Shown: positions 7,764-15,527 of the stretch, piece after piece
Layout: each line of letters starts with the position of its first letter
How positions within the stretch are numbered: position 1 is the first letter of the stretch
Source of the DNA: an uncultured Ruminococcus sp.
GTDB lineage: Bacteria > Bacillota > Clostridia > Oscillospirales > Ruminococcaceae
DNA: 25,615 bases
Direction of reading: 5' to 3'
Assembly (NCBI GenBank): GCA_947176685.1
Contig: CAMWRL010000005.1
Coordinates: 1-25,615 of the forward strand
Translations under genes and position numbers: made by a program
The notes under the pieces: model-generated
The model's database searches: none
What the model saw: only the letters and a program-made list of their open reading frames with translations
What the model was told of the DNA's origin: nothing

Positions 7764-8521
7764 TGGACTCATCGTCTGATAAGTTCTTTTATGCCCGTCT
7801 CGGTGATATGGTCAGCCTGACAGAAAAAAACGGAGTGTGCAGTTTTTCGGACTTCCTTGACGAAAGGCAGTGCGCAGAAACTGAAAAATGGTGCATACAT
7901 AATACCGGCGGTCTTATGTACACATTCTGGGGCGGTTTTCCCGATGCCTCACGCAGAATGCTTGCCGTTTATCCGGATTACTATGAAGACTATATTATGG
8001 AAGATTTCCCGTTGGTATGCCTTACTTTCACGTACAGGAAAGAAGACAGGCTTACGCACCGTGACTTTCTGGGGACGTTTATGGGTATGCGGTTAAGGCG
8101 TGACGTAATAGGCGATATTGTTGTCGGTGAGGGTATAACGCAGGCTTTTGTCACTGACGTTGCCGGAAAACTTATTTCAACAATCATATCGAAAATCGGT
8201 CGCACCGGCGTTAAGTGCTTTACAGACAGACCGTTTGAAATGGAAGTGAAGCAGGAGTTCAGAACTCTCAGCGGAACTGTTGCTTCACTTCGTCTGGACT
8301 GCGTGGTTAGTTTTGCGACAGGTCTAAGCCGTGAAAAATCCGCCCTCCTGATACGTTCGGACAAGGTTGAAGTAAACCATTTTCAGGCTAAGTCAGTTTC
8401 AGCAGAAGTCCGCACCAATGACGTACTTTCAATAAGGGGCTTCGGAAAATTCATACTTTCCGGAACGGACGGACTGACACGCAAAAACCGTATACATATT
8501 ACTTTGAAAAAATTTGTTTAG
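7763..8521 (+). CDS. ylmH: S4-domain RNA-binding protein YlmH
   Basis: A 252-residue YlmH-family protein. The family is tied to ribosome and RNA binding and to the division cluster. The N-terminal part contains the typical GGFPDASRRMLAVYPDY (beside FLDERQ), and LTHRDFLGTFMGMRLRRDVIGDIVV marks the middle domain. The C-terminal S4 domain starts near residue 183 (FATGLSREKSALLIRSDKVEVNHFQAK). It overlaps the sepF stop by one base. The small membrane gene ylmG, usual between sepF and ylmH in Bacillus, is absent here. Confidence 0.93.
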   Translation: MDSSSDKFFYARLGDMVSLTEKNGVCSFSDFLDERQCAETEKWCIHNTGGLMYTFWGGFPDASRRMLAVYPDYYEDYIMEDFPLVCLTFTYRKEDRLTHRDFLGTFMGMRLRRDVIGDIVVGEGITQAFVTDVAGKLISTIISKIGRTGVKCFTDRPFEMEVKQEFRTLSGTVASLRLDCVVSFATGLSREKSALLIRSDKVEVNHFQAKSVSAEVRTNDVLSIRGFGKFILSGTDGLTRKNRIHITLKKFV

Positions 8522-8929
8522 AGGTCAATAACAGTTAAAGAAAAATTATAAAAAGTTATTGCAGCTTATAAATCCTTTGTAAAGCAAAGGTCGGCGCTTC
8601 AGATAGCAGTTCATAAGACGTCGCACTGTCTGTTTGCAGAAAAAGCTTGAACGGTGACTGCCGTCGCAGAATTTAAATTTGAAACCGCACGAAAAAAATT
8701 TTGGCAAATAAGTAAAGAAAGGAAAAAGTTACTGGCATGGTATTCAGCCACAGGATTGGTGTTTATCGTGTGTACCCGCACGTTAGCGGGGAATTTACGC
8801 CTTCGGAGTGTCGTGCCAAACATGAGTAGATTATGATTTATCATATCAAAAATGGACACGTTGAACAAGGAATGAAACATAAAAGTTTATTTTATAGCTT
8901 TTTATAAGTTTTCAGTAACGGTGAAAGAT
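8522..8929 (+). other. 408-base gap between ylmH and divIVA; possible structured RNA
   Basis: I see no convincing gene in this stretch. It holds several inverted repeats: CAATAAC/GTTATTG (8526-8532 and 8555-8561), CCTTTG/CAAAGG (8574-8590), TGGCATGG/TCGTGCCA (8733-8740 and 8811-8818, two G-U pairs) enclosing CCCGC/GCGGG (8775-8790) and CACA/TGTG, and TATGAT/ATCATA (8832-8845). The long-range helix with inner hairpins resembles a multibranch RNA. No known RNA family signature (RNase P, SRP, tmRNA, T-box) was recognised. Promoter and leader sequences for divIVA may also lie here. Confidence 0.4.
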
Positions 8930-9472
8930 ATGATTACTTCCAAAGATGTAAGAAACAAAAGATTTGAAAAAGCAGCTTTCGGCTACAAACAGGAAGAAAT
9001 TGACGAATTTTTCGCTCAGCTTGAAGCAGAGCTTGATGAAATGGAACGTGAACGCAATGAGGCTAACAATAAAATTCAGGTTCTTGCCGACAAGGTGCGT
9101 GAGTATATGAGAGATGAGGACGCTTTGAAAGACGCACTTCTGGGTGCGCAGAAACAGGGTCATCAGGTAATCAACGATGCCCACGAAAAGGCAGAACAGA
9201 TTATTGCGGAAGCTAAAGCAAAAGCCGCTGCCCTTGAAGATGAAGCTGTCCGTCAGCATGCACTTGCTATGGAAAAGAACCGTGAGGAAATCGCTAAGGA
9301 AAAAGAAGCCCTTATTGAAGCGCAACAGCAGGTTTCGGATTTCAAGAAGAGCCTGTTTGACATCTACAAAGAGCATCTTGAACTGATTTCCACAATGCCG
9401 GAAACCTTTGAAGAAGCTACCGGACAATCCCCGACTGCTGAACAGATTGCTTCTGCATTTGTATCCGAATAG
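8930..9472 (+). CDS. divIVA: Division-site/pole protein DivIVA
   Basis: A coiled-coil protein that recognises curved membrane at septa and poles and recruits partners. The 180-residue product starts with the family head MITSKDVRNKRFEKAAFGYKQEEIDEFF (membrane-binding N-domain). A long heptad-rich coiled coil follows (about residues 30-160; Ala/Glu/Lys-rich, e.g. KAEQIIAEAKAKAAALEDEAV), then a short tail. The ATG at 8930 is chosen over the GTG at 8921 because it gives the normal N-terminus and GGTGA lies at good spacing. Its position before ileS matches the Bacillus order. Confidence 0.95.
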   Translation: MITSKDVRNKRFEKAAFGYKQEEIDEFFAQLEAELDEMERERNEANNKIQVLADKVREYMRDEDALKDALLGAQKQGHQVINDAHEKAEQIIAEAKAKAAALEDEAVRQHALAMEKNREEIAKEKEALIEAQQQVSDFKKSLFDIYKEHLELISTMPETFEEATGQSPTAEQIASAFVSE

Positions 9473-9496
9473 GCTCAGTAACCTGAAAAATAAGAC

Positions 9497-9540
9497 GAAA
9501 GGAGAATTTTTCACATAAGTGAAAAATTATGTAAAAAATG
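9497..9540 (+). promoter_or_regulatory. Hairpin between the ileS ribosome-binding site and its start codon
   Basis: GAAAGGAG ends at 9504. A perfect 10-bp stem follows at once: AATTTTTCAC (9505-9514), loop ATAA, GTGAAAAATT (9519-9528). The start ATG is at 9538. Linear spacing from site to start is 33 bases, far too long. With the hairpin folded it is 9 bases, which is ideal. An ATG-TAA start-stop pair lies at 9529-9534, in frame with ileS. No other ribosome-binding site is visible near the ATG. Confidence 0.7.
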
Positions 9541-12339
9541 GATTTGGATTACAATACTACGCTTAATTTACCAAAGACAGACTTCCCGATGCGTGGAAAT
9601 CTGCCGAAAAGAGAACCCGCTGTTATTGAAAAATGGGAAAATGAAAGACTTTACTATAAAATGATTGAAAAAAATCAGGGCAAACCGTCATATATCCTGC
9701 ATGACGGTCCTCCGTATGCCAACGGCGAAATTCACCTTGGTACAGCTCTTAACAAAACACTGAAAGACTTTATTGTAAAGTACAAGAATATGAGCGGATT
9801 CTGTTCGCCGTACGTTCCGGGCTGGGACACTCATGGTCTTCCTATCGAACTCAAGGCTATGAAAGCTATCGGCGTTGAAAACGGCGCAATTCCTCCTGTT
9901 GAACTCAGAAAACATTGTCACGACTTTGCTATGAAGCATGTCGAAAATCAGATGAGACAGTTCAAACGTCTGGGTACTCTCGGCGATTATGACGACCCGT
10001 ATCTTACACTTAAACCGGAATTTGAAGCCCGTCAGATTGAAGTATTCGGAGAAATGGCTAAAAAGGGTTATATGTACAAGGGTCTTAAACCCGTGTACTG
10101 GTGTCCGGACTGCAATACGGCTCTTGCAGAAGCCGAAATTGAATACTCAAACGACCCCTGCCACTCTATATATGTGAAGTTCAATGTTACGGACGACAAG
10201 GGAATCTTTACCGGAATGGGTCTTGACCTCTCAAAGGTCTATTTCGTAATCTGGACGACTACTACATGGACAATCCCCGGCAACCTTGCTATCTGTTTAG
10301 GTCCTGAATATAATTACACTCTTGTCAAATCCGGTGACGAATACTATGTAATGGCTGAAGAACTCGTCAGAACTACTATGGAAACAGCCGGTATTACGAA
10401 CTACACAACAGACGGTATTTTTACAGGTGCTGAACTTGAAGGCATAAAAACAAAACACCCTCTTTATGACAGACTTTCACCGGTAATTGTCGGCGACCAC
10501 GTAACCCTTGAAAGCGGTACGGGATGCGTTCATACTGCTCCCGGATACGGTGTTGAGGACTTTGAGGTATGCAAGAAATATGATGACATAGGCATTATAG
10601 TATGCGTTGACTCAAAGGGTAAGCAGACCGCCGAAGCCGGAGAGTTTGAGGGGATGGACACCGATACCGCCAACAAGGCTATTGCCAAAAAGCTTGAAGA
10701 ATTAAATGCACTTCTTGCTATTCAGAAAATCGTTCACCAGTACCCGCACTGCTGGAGATGCAACAGTCCGATTATTTATCGTGCAACTGAACAGTGGTTC
10801 TGTTCTGTAAACGGTTTCAGGGACGAAGCTGTCAAGGCTATTGAAGCTGTACAGTGGATTCCGGAGTGGGGCGAAGACAGAATAAAAGGTATGGTACGTG
10901 ACAGAAGCGACTGGTGCATATCCCGTCAGAGAACATGGGGCGTACCGATTCCGATAATCTACTGCAAGGACTGCGGCAAACCAATTGTCAATGATGATAC
11001 TATAAAAGCTATTTCTGACCTTTTCCGTGCTGAGGGTTCTGACGCTTGGTGGACTAAGGACGTTAAGGAATTTATTCCCGATACAGTCAAGTGTGACTGC
11101 GGCTGCGGAGAGTTCACAAAGGAATACGACATTATGGACGTATGGTTTGACAGCGGCGTTTCGCACTCTGCCGTAATGGAACAGCATAAGGGACTTACAT
11201 GGCCTGCTGATTTGTACCTTGAAGGTGCTGACCAGTACAGAGGCTGGTTCCAGTCATCGCTTTTAACGTCTGTTGTATATAAGGGTACTGCGCCTTATAA
11301 GGCTGTATGCACGCACGGCTGGGTTGTTGACGGTGAGGGCAGAACTATGCACAAGTCACTCGGCAACGGCATTGACCCCTCCGAAATCACTGACCAGTAC
11401 GGTGCGGATATTCTGCGTCTTTGGGTTGCGTCCTCGGACTATCATTCGGATATAAGAATTTCAAAGCCTATTCTCAGTCAGCTTTCGGACGCTTACAAGA
11501 AAATCAGAAATACAGCCCGCTTCATTCTCGGCAATCTCGGCAACGGCAAGGGCTTCAACCCCGATACCGACTGCGTTTCATATGACAGACTTACAGAGCT
11601 TGACAAGTGGGCTATGCTGCGCCTTGACGCACTTATTGACAAGGTTAACGAAGGCTACAACGCTTTTGACTTCCATATTGCATTCCACGCAATCCATAAC
11701 TTCTGCGTAATCGATATGTCCAACTTCTATCTTGACATCATCAAGGACAGACTTTATTGTGAAAAGGAAGATTCAGAGCTTCGCCGTGCCGCACAGACAA
11801 CTATGTATAAGATTCTCAGTGCTATTGCAAGACTTGCCGCACCTATAATCTCGTTCACGGCTGAGGAAATCTGGGGCTTTATGCCGCACTCCTCCGAAGA
11901 TGATACCCAGAGCGTTTTCCTTAACCAGATGCCCGAAAAGTCCGGCATTGAATCATCTGTTTATTTTGAAAACAAGTGGGGCTTTATTGAGAGAGTACGT
12001 GAAACAGTAAACAAGGCTCTTGAAAATGCAAGAAATGCTAAGATTATAGGAAAATCACTTGAAGCTAAGGTAATCATTCACTGTAGTGAGAATCAGGTTG
12101 ATATTTTTGAAAAGGATAAACAGGATTTGACAGCGGCTCTCATTGTTTCAGAAGTGGTATTTGTCGGTGACAGAACTGCTGAAGATGCAGAGAAAAATGG
12201 TATTACTGTAAGCAATATTGAAGTTGTCAGGGCAGACGGCGAAAAGTGTGAACGCTGCTGGTGCTATTCAAAGTACGTAGGTACAAATCATACTCACCCG
12301 ACGCTTTGCGAAAGATGCGTAATTGCTGTTGAAGTATAA
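9538..12339 (+). CDS. ileS: Isoleucyl-tRNA synthetase
   Basis: Class I synthetase charging tRNA-Ile, with an editing domain. The 933-residue length is normal for the bacterial type with a C-terminal zinc site. The HIGH motif is HLGT (residues 66-69). The editing domain carries TTTTWTIPGN and TGCVHTAPGYGVED. The KMSKS loop reads TMHKS (603-607), a variant. CERC (904-907) and CERC (924-927) form the C-terminal zinc ligands. The start at 9538 gives a normal N-terminus (MDLDYNTTLNLPKTDFPMRGNLP). No T-box leader is seen in the 65 bases after divIVA. The leader carries an unusual spacer hairpin instead. Confidence 0.98.
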   Translation: MDLDYNTTLNLPKTDFPMRGNLPKREPAVIEKWENERLYYKMIEKNQGKPSYILHDGPPYANGEIHLGTALNKTLKDFIVKYKNMSGFCSPYVPGWDTHGLPIELKAMKAIGVENGAIPPVELRKHCHDFAMKHVENQMRQFKRLGTLGDYDDPYLTLKPEFEARQIEVFGEMAKKGYMYKGLKPVYWCPDCNTALAEAEIEYSNDPCHSIYVKFNVTDDKGIFTGMGLDLSKVYFVIWTTTTWTIPGNLAICLGPEYNYTLVKSGDEYYVMAEELVRTTMETAGITNYTTDGIFTGAELEGIKTKHPLYDRLSPVIVGDHVTLESGTGCVHTAPGYGVEDFEVCKKYDDIGIIVCVDSKGKQTAEAGEFEGMDTDTANKAIAKKLEELNALLAIQKIVHQYPHCWRCNSPIIYRATEQWFCSVNGFRDEAVKAIEAVQWIPEWGEDRIKGMVRDRSDWCISRQRTWGVPIPIIYCKDCGKPIVNDDTIKAISDLFRAEGSDAWWTKDVKEFIPDTVKCDCGCGEFTKEYDIMDVWFDSGVSHSAVMEQHKGLTWPADLYLEGADQYRGWFQSSLLTSVVYKGTAPYKAVCTHGWVVDGEGRTMHKSLGNGIDPSEITDQYGADILRLWVASSDYHSDIRISKPILSQLSDAYKKIRNTARFILGNLGNGKGFNPDTDCVSYDRLTELDKWAMLRLDALIDKVNEGYNAFDFHIAFHAIHNFCVIDMSNFYLDIIKDRLYCEKEDSELRRAAQTTMYKILSAIARLAAPIISFTAEEIWGFMPHSSEDDTQSVFLNQMPEKSGIESSVYFENKWGFIERVRETVNKALENARNAKIIGKSLEAKVIIHCSENQVDIFEKDKQDLTAALIVSEVVFVGDRTAEDAEKNGITVSNIEVVRADGEKCERCWCYSKYVGTNHTHPTLCERCVIAVEV

Positions 12340-12350
12340 TTACTGATTAT

Positions 12351-12381
12351 ACTGCCTGCTGTCTCAATGGCAGCAGGCAGT
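12351..12381 (+). terminator. Strong hairpin between ileS and lspA (attenuator or weak terminator)
   Basis: ACTGCCTGCTG (12351-12361) pairs perfectly with CAGCAGGCAGT (12371-12381), loop of 9 bases. The following sequence, ATTTGTTG, is only moderately T-rich, so partial termination or mRNA-end protection is as likely as full termination. The lspA ribosome-binding site begins about 8 bases later. Confidence 0.6.
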
Positions 12382-12402
12382 ATTTGTTGAAAGGAAAAAT
12401 TA

Positions 12403-12912
12403 ATGGCAGTTTTTCTTGTTATAATGATTGGTGTACTTGTGGCGGCAGACCAGATTGTGAAAAACTGGGCTGTTGAAGTATTGCAGCCTGTCGGAAGTAT
12501 GGATTTCATACATTTCGGCGATTTCAAGATACTTGACCTTACGTACCTTGAAAACAGAGGTGCTATTTTCGGCAGTATGGCAGGACAGAGATGGTTTCTG
12601 GTTGGATTTACTTCGCTTGTCATCATTGCCGGAATCGTCTTTATGTTCATGTCGCTTAAACGCTCTAAACTTTTTGTCGTGGCGGTAGGACTTTTCGTTG
12701 CCGGAGGTCTGGGAAATCTCATTGACCGCATACGGCTGGGATACGTTGTGGATATGTTTGAAATAAAATTATTCAACTTTGCTATATTCAACGTTGCCGA
12801 TATATGTGTGACAACAGCGTTTGTGATGCTTATGGTTTATGGGATATTCATTGAACCGAAAATTGAAAAGGCAAAAGCCGAATCCGGAAAAGAGGCGGAA
12901 GACAATGCCTGA
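12403..12912 (+). CDS. lspA: Lipoprotein signal peptidase (signal peptidase II)
   Basis: A membrane aspartyl protease that removes the signal peptide of prolipoproteins after lipid attachment. The 169 residues have four hydrophobic segments. Family motifs are AADQIVK (Asp16), LENRGAIFG, GNLIDRIRLGYVVDM with catalytic Asp117, and FNVADICV with catalytic Asp133. The C-terminus is a charged cytosolic tail. GAAAGGA precedes the ATG at 12403. The gene overlaps the next by 8 bases. It would process the lipoproteins seen elsewhere in this window. Confidence 0.96.
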   Translation: MAVFLVIMIGVLVAADQIVKNWAVEVLQPVGSMDFIHFGDFKILDLTYLENRGAIFGSMAGQRWFLVGFTSLVIIAGIVFMFMSLKRSKLFVVAVGLFVAGGLGNLIDRIRLGYVVDMFEIKLFNFAIFNVADICVTTAFVMLMVYGIFIEPKIEKAKAESGKEAEDNA

Positions 12913-13813
12913 AATTATTGAATTTGTCTCCGGAATATCCGGTGTAAGAATTGATAAGTATGTTTCCGAAAATACAGAACTTACACGTTCAGCGGTGCAG
13001 GGACTGCTTGAAAAAGAAAAAATCCTTGTAAACGGCGTGTCGGTAAACAAGAACTATAAATTAAAGTCCGAAGACTGTATAGCGGTTGAAATTCCCGAAC
13101 CGCAGACTATGGACGCTGTACCGGAAAATATTCCGCTTGATATAGTGTACGAAGATGATGAACTGCTGGTAGTCAACAAGCCGAAAGGTATGGTTGTACA
13201 CCCTGCACACGGCAACTATAACGGTACTCTTGTAAATGCCCTGCTGTACCATTGCGGGAAAAGTCTTTCCGGTATCAACGGCGTAATCCGTCCGGGAATT
13301 GTGCATAGAATAGACAAGAATACAAGTGGACTGCTTATTGTTGCAAAAAATGACAAATCTCATCTGCAACTTGCGGAACAGATTAAAGAGCATAGCTTTA
13401 CCCGTGAGTACGAAGCGATAGCTGTCGGACATTTCAAAGAAACTTCCGGAACTGTTGACGCACCGATAGGACGGCACAAGACTGACCGCAAAAAAATGTG
13501 TGTTACGACTGAAAATTCCCGTAATGCCGTTACGCACTATTCAGTAATAAAGCAGTATGGGAATTATGCTCATTTGCGGTTACGGCTTGAAACGGGTCGC
13601 ACTCACCAGATAAGAGTACACTTGTCGTATATCGGACACCCCATACTCGGTGATGACGTTTACGGAAAACCTTACAGAGACCTTGACGGACAGTGTCTCC
13701 ACGCCCGTAAGATAGGCTTCGTTCACCCGACAACCGGCGAATATATGGAGTTTACAGGCGAGCTGCCGGAGTATTTCCGGAAACTTCTTGATAAACTTGA
13801 AAAAATGAGGTGA
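12905..13813 (+). CDS. RluA/RluD-family pseudouridine synthase
   Basis: Converts uridine to pseudouridine in structured RNA, most likely 23S rRNA. The 302-residue protein has an N-terminal S4 domain (about residues 14-65, RIDKYVSENTELTRSAVQGLLEKEKILVNG). The catalytic domain has NKPKGMVVHPA and the signature HRIDKNTSGLL with catalytic Asp137, then the family ending GRTHQIRVHLSYIGHPILGDDVYG. The ATG at 12905 overlaps lspA by 8 bases and follows GAGGCGG. It is the equivalent of ylyB downstream of lspA in Bacillus. The exact target base cannot be read from sequence. Confidence 0.93.
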   Translation: MPEIIEFVSGISGVRIDKYVSENTELTRSAVQGLLEKEKILVNGVSVNKNYKLKSEDCIAVEIPEPQTMDAVPENIPLDIVYEDDELLVVNKPKGMVVHPAHGNYNGTLVNALLYHCGKSLSGINGVIRPGIVHRIDKNTSGLLIVAKNDKSHLQLAEQIKEHSFTREYEAIAVGHFKETSGTVDAPIGRHKTDRKKMCVTTENSRNAVTHYSVIKQYGNYAHLRLRLETGRTHQIRVHLSYIGHPILGDDVYGKPYRDLDGQCLHARKIGFVHPTTGEYMEFTGELPEYFRKLLDKLEKMR

Positions 13814-13818
13814 AGATT

Positions 13819-14643
13819 TTGTTTGAAAATATATCAGAAGTTGTTATCATGAGTGATATGGACGGTACTTTGCTGACTTCCGACAAGAAGATTACTGAAA
13901 AAGACCGTTCGGCTATTGAAAGATTCATTTCATTGGGCGGAAAGTTTACAGTTTCAACGGGGCGTACTCTTGAGGCTTTTGAACAGTATCGCCGTATTCT
14001 TGACCTGCGTATACCGGTGGTTTTGTATAACGGCGGTATTATTTACGACTATCAGAAACATAAAGTTTTGTATGCTGAGTATCTTCCGGACGGTGTGCGT
14101 GAAATATCTGGGGAGTTACTCAACGCTATGCCGGAAATCGGCGGTGAAGTTCTTAAACTTGATAAAACCTACGTTTTCCGCAACAACTACTATCAGAAAC
14201 TGCATACCGATATGTGCGGAATATCTCCTGAATATGCCGGACTGCCGGAAATACCGTCCGGCGAATGGCTGAAAGTACTGTTTGCGATGTCTCCGGAGGA
14301 TATACCGGTTATGGAAAAAATTATTTCCGGAAAAAATTACAGTACTGTTGATTTCGTGAAGTCGTCAGGAATTTTCATAGAGATGTTACCGCATAATATA
14401 AGTAAAGGGTCTGCACTTGACGAATACAGAAAGCTTGACGGTATGCAGAAATGTACATTTGTGGCAATCGGGGACTTCGATAATGATATTGAAATGATAC
14501 AGGCGGCGGACTTGGGTGTATGTCCTGCAAACGCAGAGGATTCCGTGAAAAAAGTTTCGGGTCTGGTGCTGGAAAATTCAAGTGACAACGGCGCGGTTGC
14601 GGAACTCATTGACTATATAATTACAAAGTGTAATGCCTTATAA
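13819..14643 (+). CDS. HAD-superfamily phosphatase, Cof type
   Basis: A 274-residue cytosolic phosphatase of the Cof/YbjI group that hydrolyses small phosphate esters such as sugar phosphates; the substrate is unknown. Motif I is MSDMDGTLLTSD (nucleophile Asp13, Asp15), motif II VSTGRT, and motif IV AIGDFDNDIEMIQAADLGVCPANA. The space between II and IV holds the usual alpha/beta cap. I chose TTG at 13819 because GAGGTGA lies at proper spacing. The GTG at 13810, overlapping the previous stop, is possible but lacks a clear site. Confidence 0.9.
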   Translation: MFENISEVVIMSDMDGTLLTSDKKITEKDRSAIERFISLGGKFTVSTGRTLEAFEQYRRILDLRIPVVLYNGGIIYDYQKHKVLYAEYLPDGVREISGELLNAMPEIGGEVLKLDKTYVFRNNYYQKLHTDMCGISPEYAGLPEIPSGEWLKVLFAMSPEDIPVMEKIISGKNYSTVDFVKSSGIFIEMLPHNISKGSALDEYRKLDGMQKCTFVAIGDFDNDIEMIQAADLGVCPANAEDSVKKVSGLVLENSSDNGAVAELIDYIITKCNAL

Positions 14644-14656
14644 CGGTAAAACCGTT
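14642..14656 (+). repeat. Small hairpin before the transketolase genes
   Basis: AACGGT (14642-14647) and ACCGTT (14651-14656) form a perfect 6-bp stem with an AAA loop, immediately at the end of the HAD gene. No T-run follows, so it is not a typical terminator on this strand. It may be an mRNA processing or stability element. Confidence 0.35.
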
Positions 14657-14683
14657 AAAAATAAAAATCGTATGGAGGTTATT

Positions 14684-15523
14684 ATGGACGCATCTATCAA
14701 AAAGGATTTGCAGAAAAAAGCCTGCAAAGTAAGAATGGGCGTTATTGAGGGTACTTATAACGCTAAATCGGGACACCCTGGCGGTTCGCTTTCTATCAGC
14801 GATACACTAACTTATCTCTATTACAACAAAATGAACGTTGACCCAAAAGACCCCGAAAATCCCGACCGTGACAGACTTGTGCTTTCAAAGGGTCATACTG
14901 CTCCGGCATTGTACGCTGTTCTTGCACAGAAAGGTTATTTTCCGGAAGACGAAATTAAAAAACTTCGTCATATCGGCGCAATGCTTCAGGGACACCCCTG
15001 CATAAATATTACCGGAGTTGATATGTCAAGCGGTTCACTCGGACAGGGCATTTCAGCGGCGTGCGGAATGGCTCTTGCCGGAAAACTCGACAACAAGTCA
15101 TATAAGGTTTATGCAGTTCTCGGTGACGGCGAAATTGAAGAAGGTCAGGTATGGGAAGCAGCAATGTTTGCGGCACACTATAAACTTGACAATCTCGTTG
15201 CAGTAGTTGACAATAACGGCTTACAGATTGACGGCGCTATAACAGAGGTCTGCTCTCCTGAACCGATTACGGACAAGTTTGAAGCATTCGGCTGGCACGT
15301 TATCACAATGGACGGTCACGACTTTGATGATATAGACCGTGCGTTTACAGAAGCCGGAACGGTTACAGACAAGCCCGTTGCAATAATCCAGAAGTCCGTA
15401 AAAGGCAAAGGTGTGTCGTTTATGGAAAATCAAGTAGGCTGGCACGGCACTGCTCCCAACAAAGACCAGTATGAGCAGGCTATGGCTGAACTCAATGCGC
15501 AGTTAAAGGAATTGGAGGACTGA
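14684..15523 (+). CDS. Transketolase, N-terminal (thiamine-diphosphate-binding) subunit
   Basis: One half of a split transketolase, moving two-carbon ketol units between sugar phosphates in the non-oxidative pentose phosphate pathway. The 279-residue product carries GHPGGSLS and SKGHTAPALYA near the N-terminus and the thiamine-diphosphate/Mg motif GDGEIEEGQ through VVDNNGLQ. The ATG at 14684 follows TATGGAGG. An in-frame codon at 14633 would overlap the previous gene and is not needed. The C-terminal subunit starts four bases after its stop. Two-gene transketolases are common in anaerobic Firmicutes. Confidence 0.95.
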   Translation: MDASIKKDLQKKACKVRMGVIEGTYNAKSGHPGGSLSISDTLTYLYYNKMNVDPKDPENPDRDRLVLSKGHTAPALYAVLAQKGYFPEDEIKKLRHIGAMLQGHPCINITGVDMSSGSLGQGISAACGMALAGKLDNKSYKVYAVLGDGEIEEGQVWEAAMFAAHYKLDNLVAVVDNNGLQIDGAITEVCSPEPITDKFEAFGWHVITMDGHDFDDIDRAFTEAGTVTDKPVAIIQKSVKGKGVSFMENQVGWHGTAPNKDQYEQAMAELNAQLKELED

Positions 15524-15527
15524 TACT

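Noticed and set aside
8654..8836. 60-codon rightward frame in the ylmH-divIVA gap
   Set aside because: GTG start with no clear ribosome-binding site, no recognisable domain, and the frame crosses the hairpins of the candidate RNA.
9473..9537. T-box leader before ileS
   Set aside because: The gap is only 65 bases and lacks the T-box core sequence and specifier/antiterminator layout.
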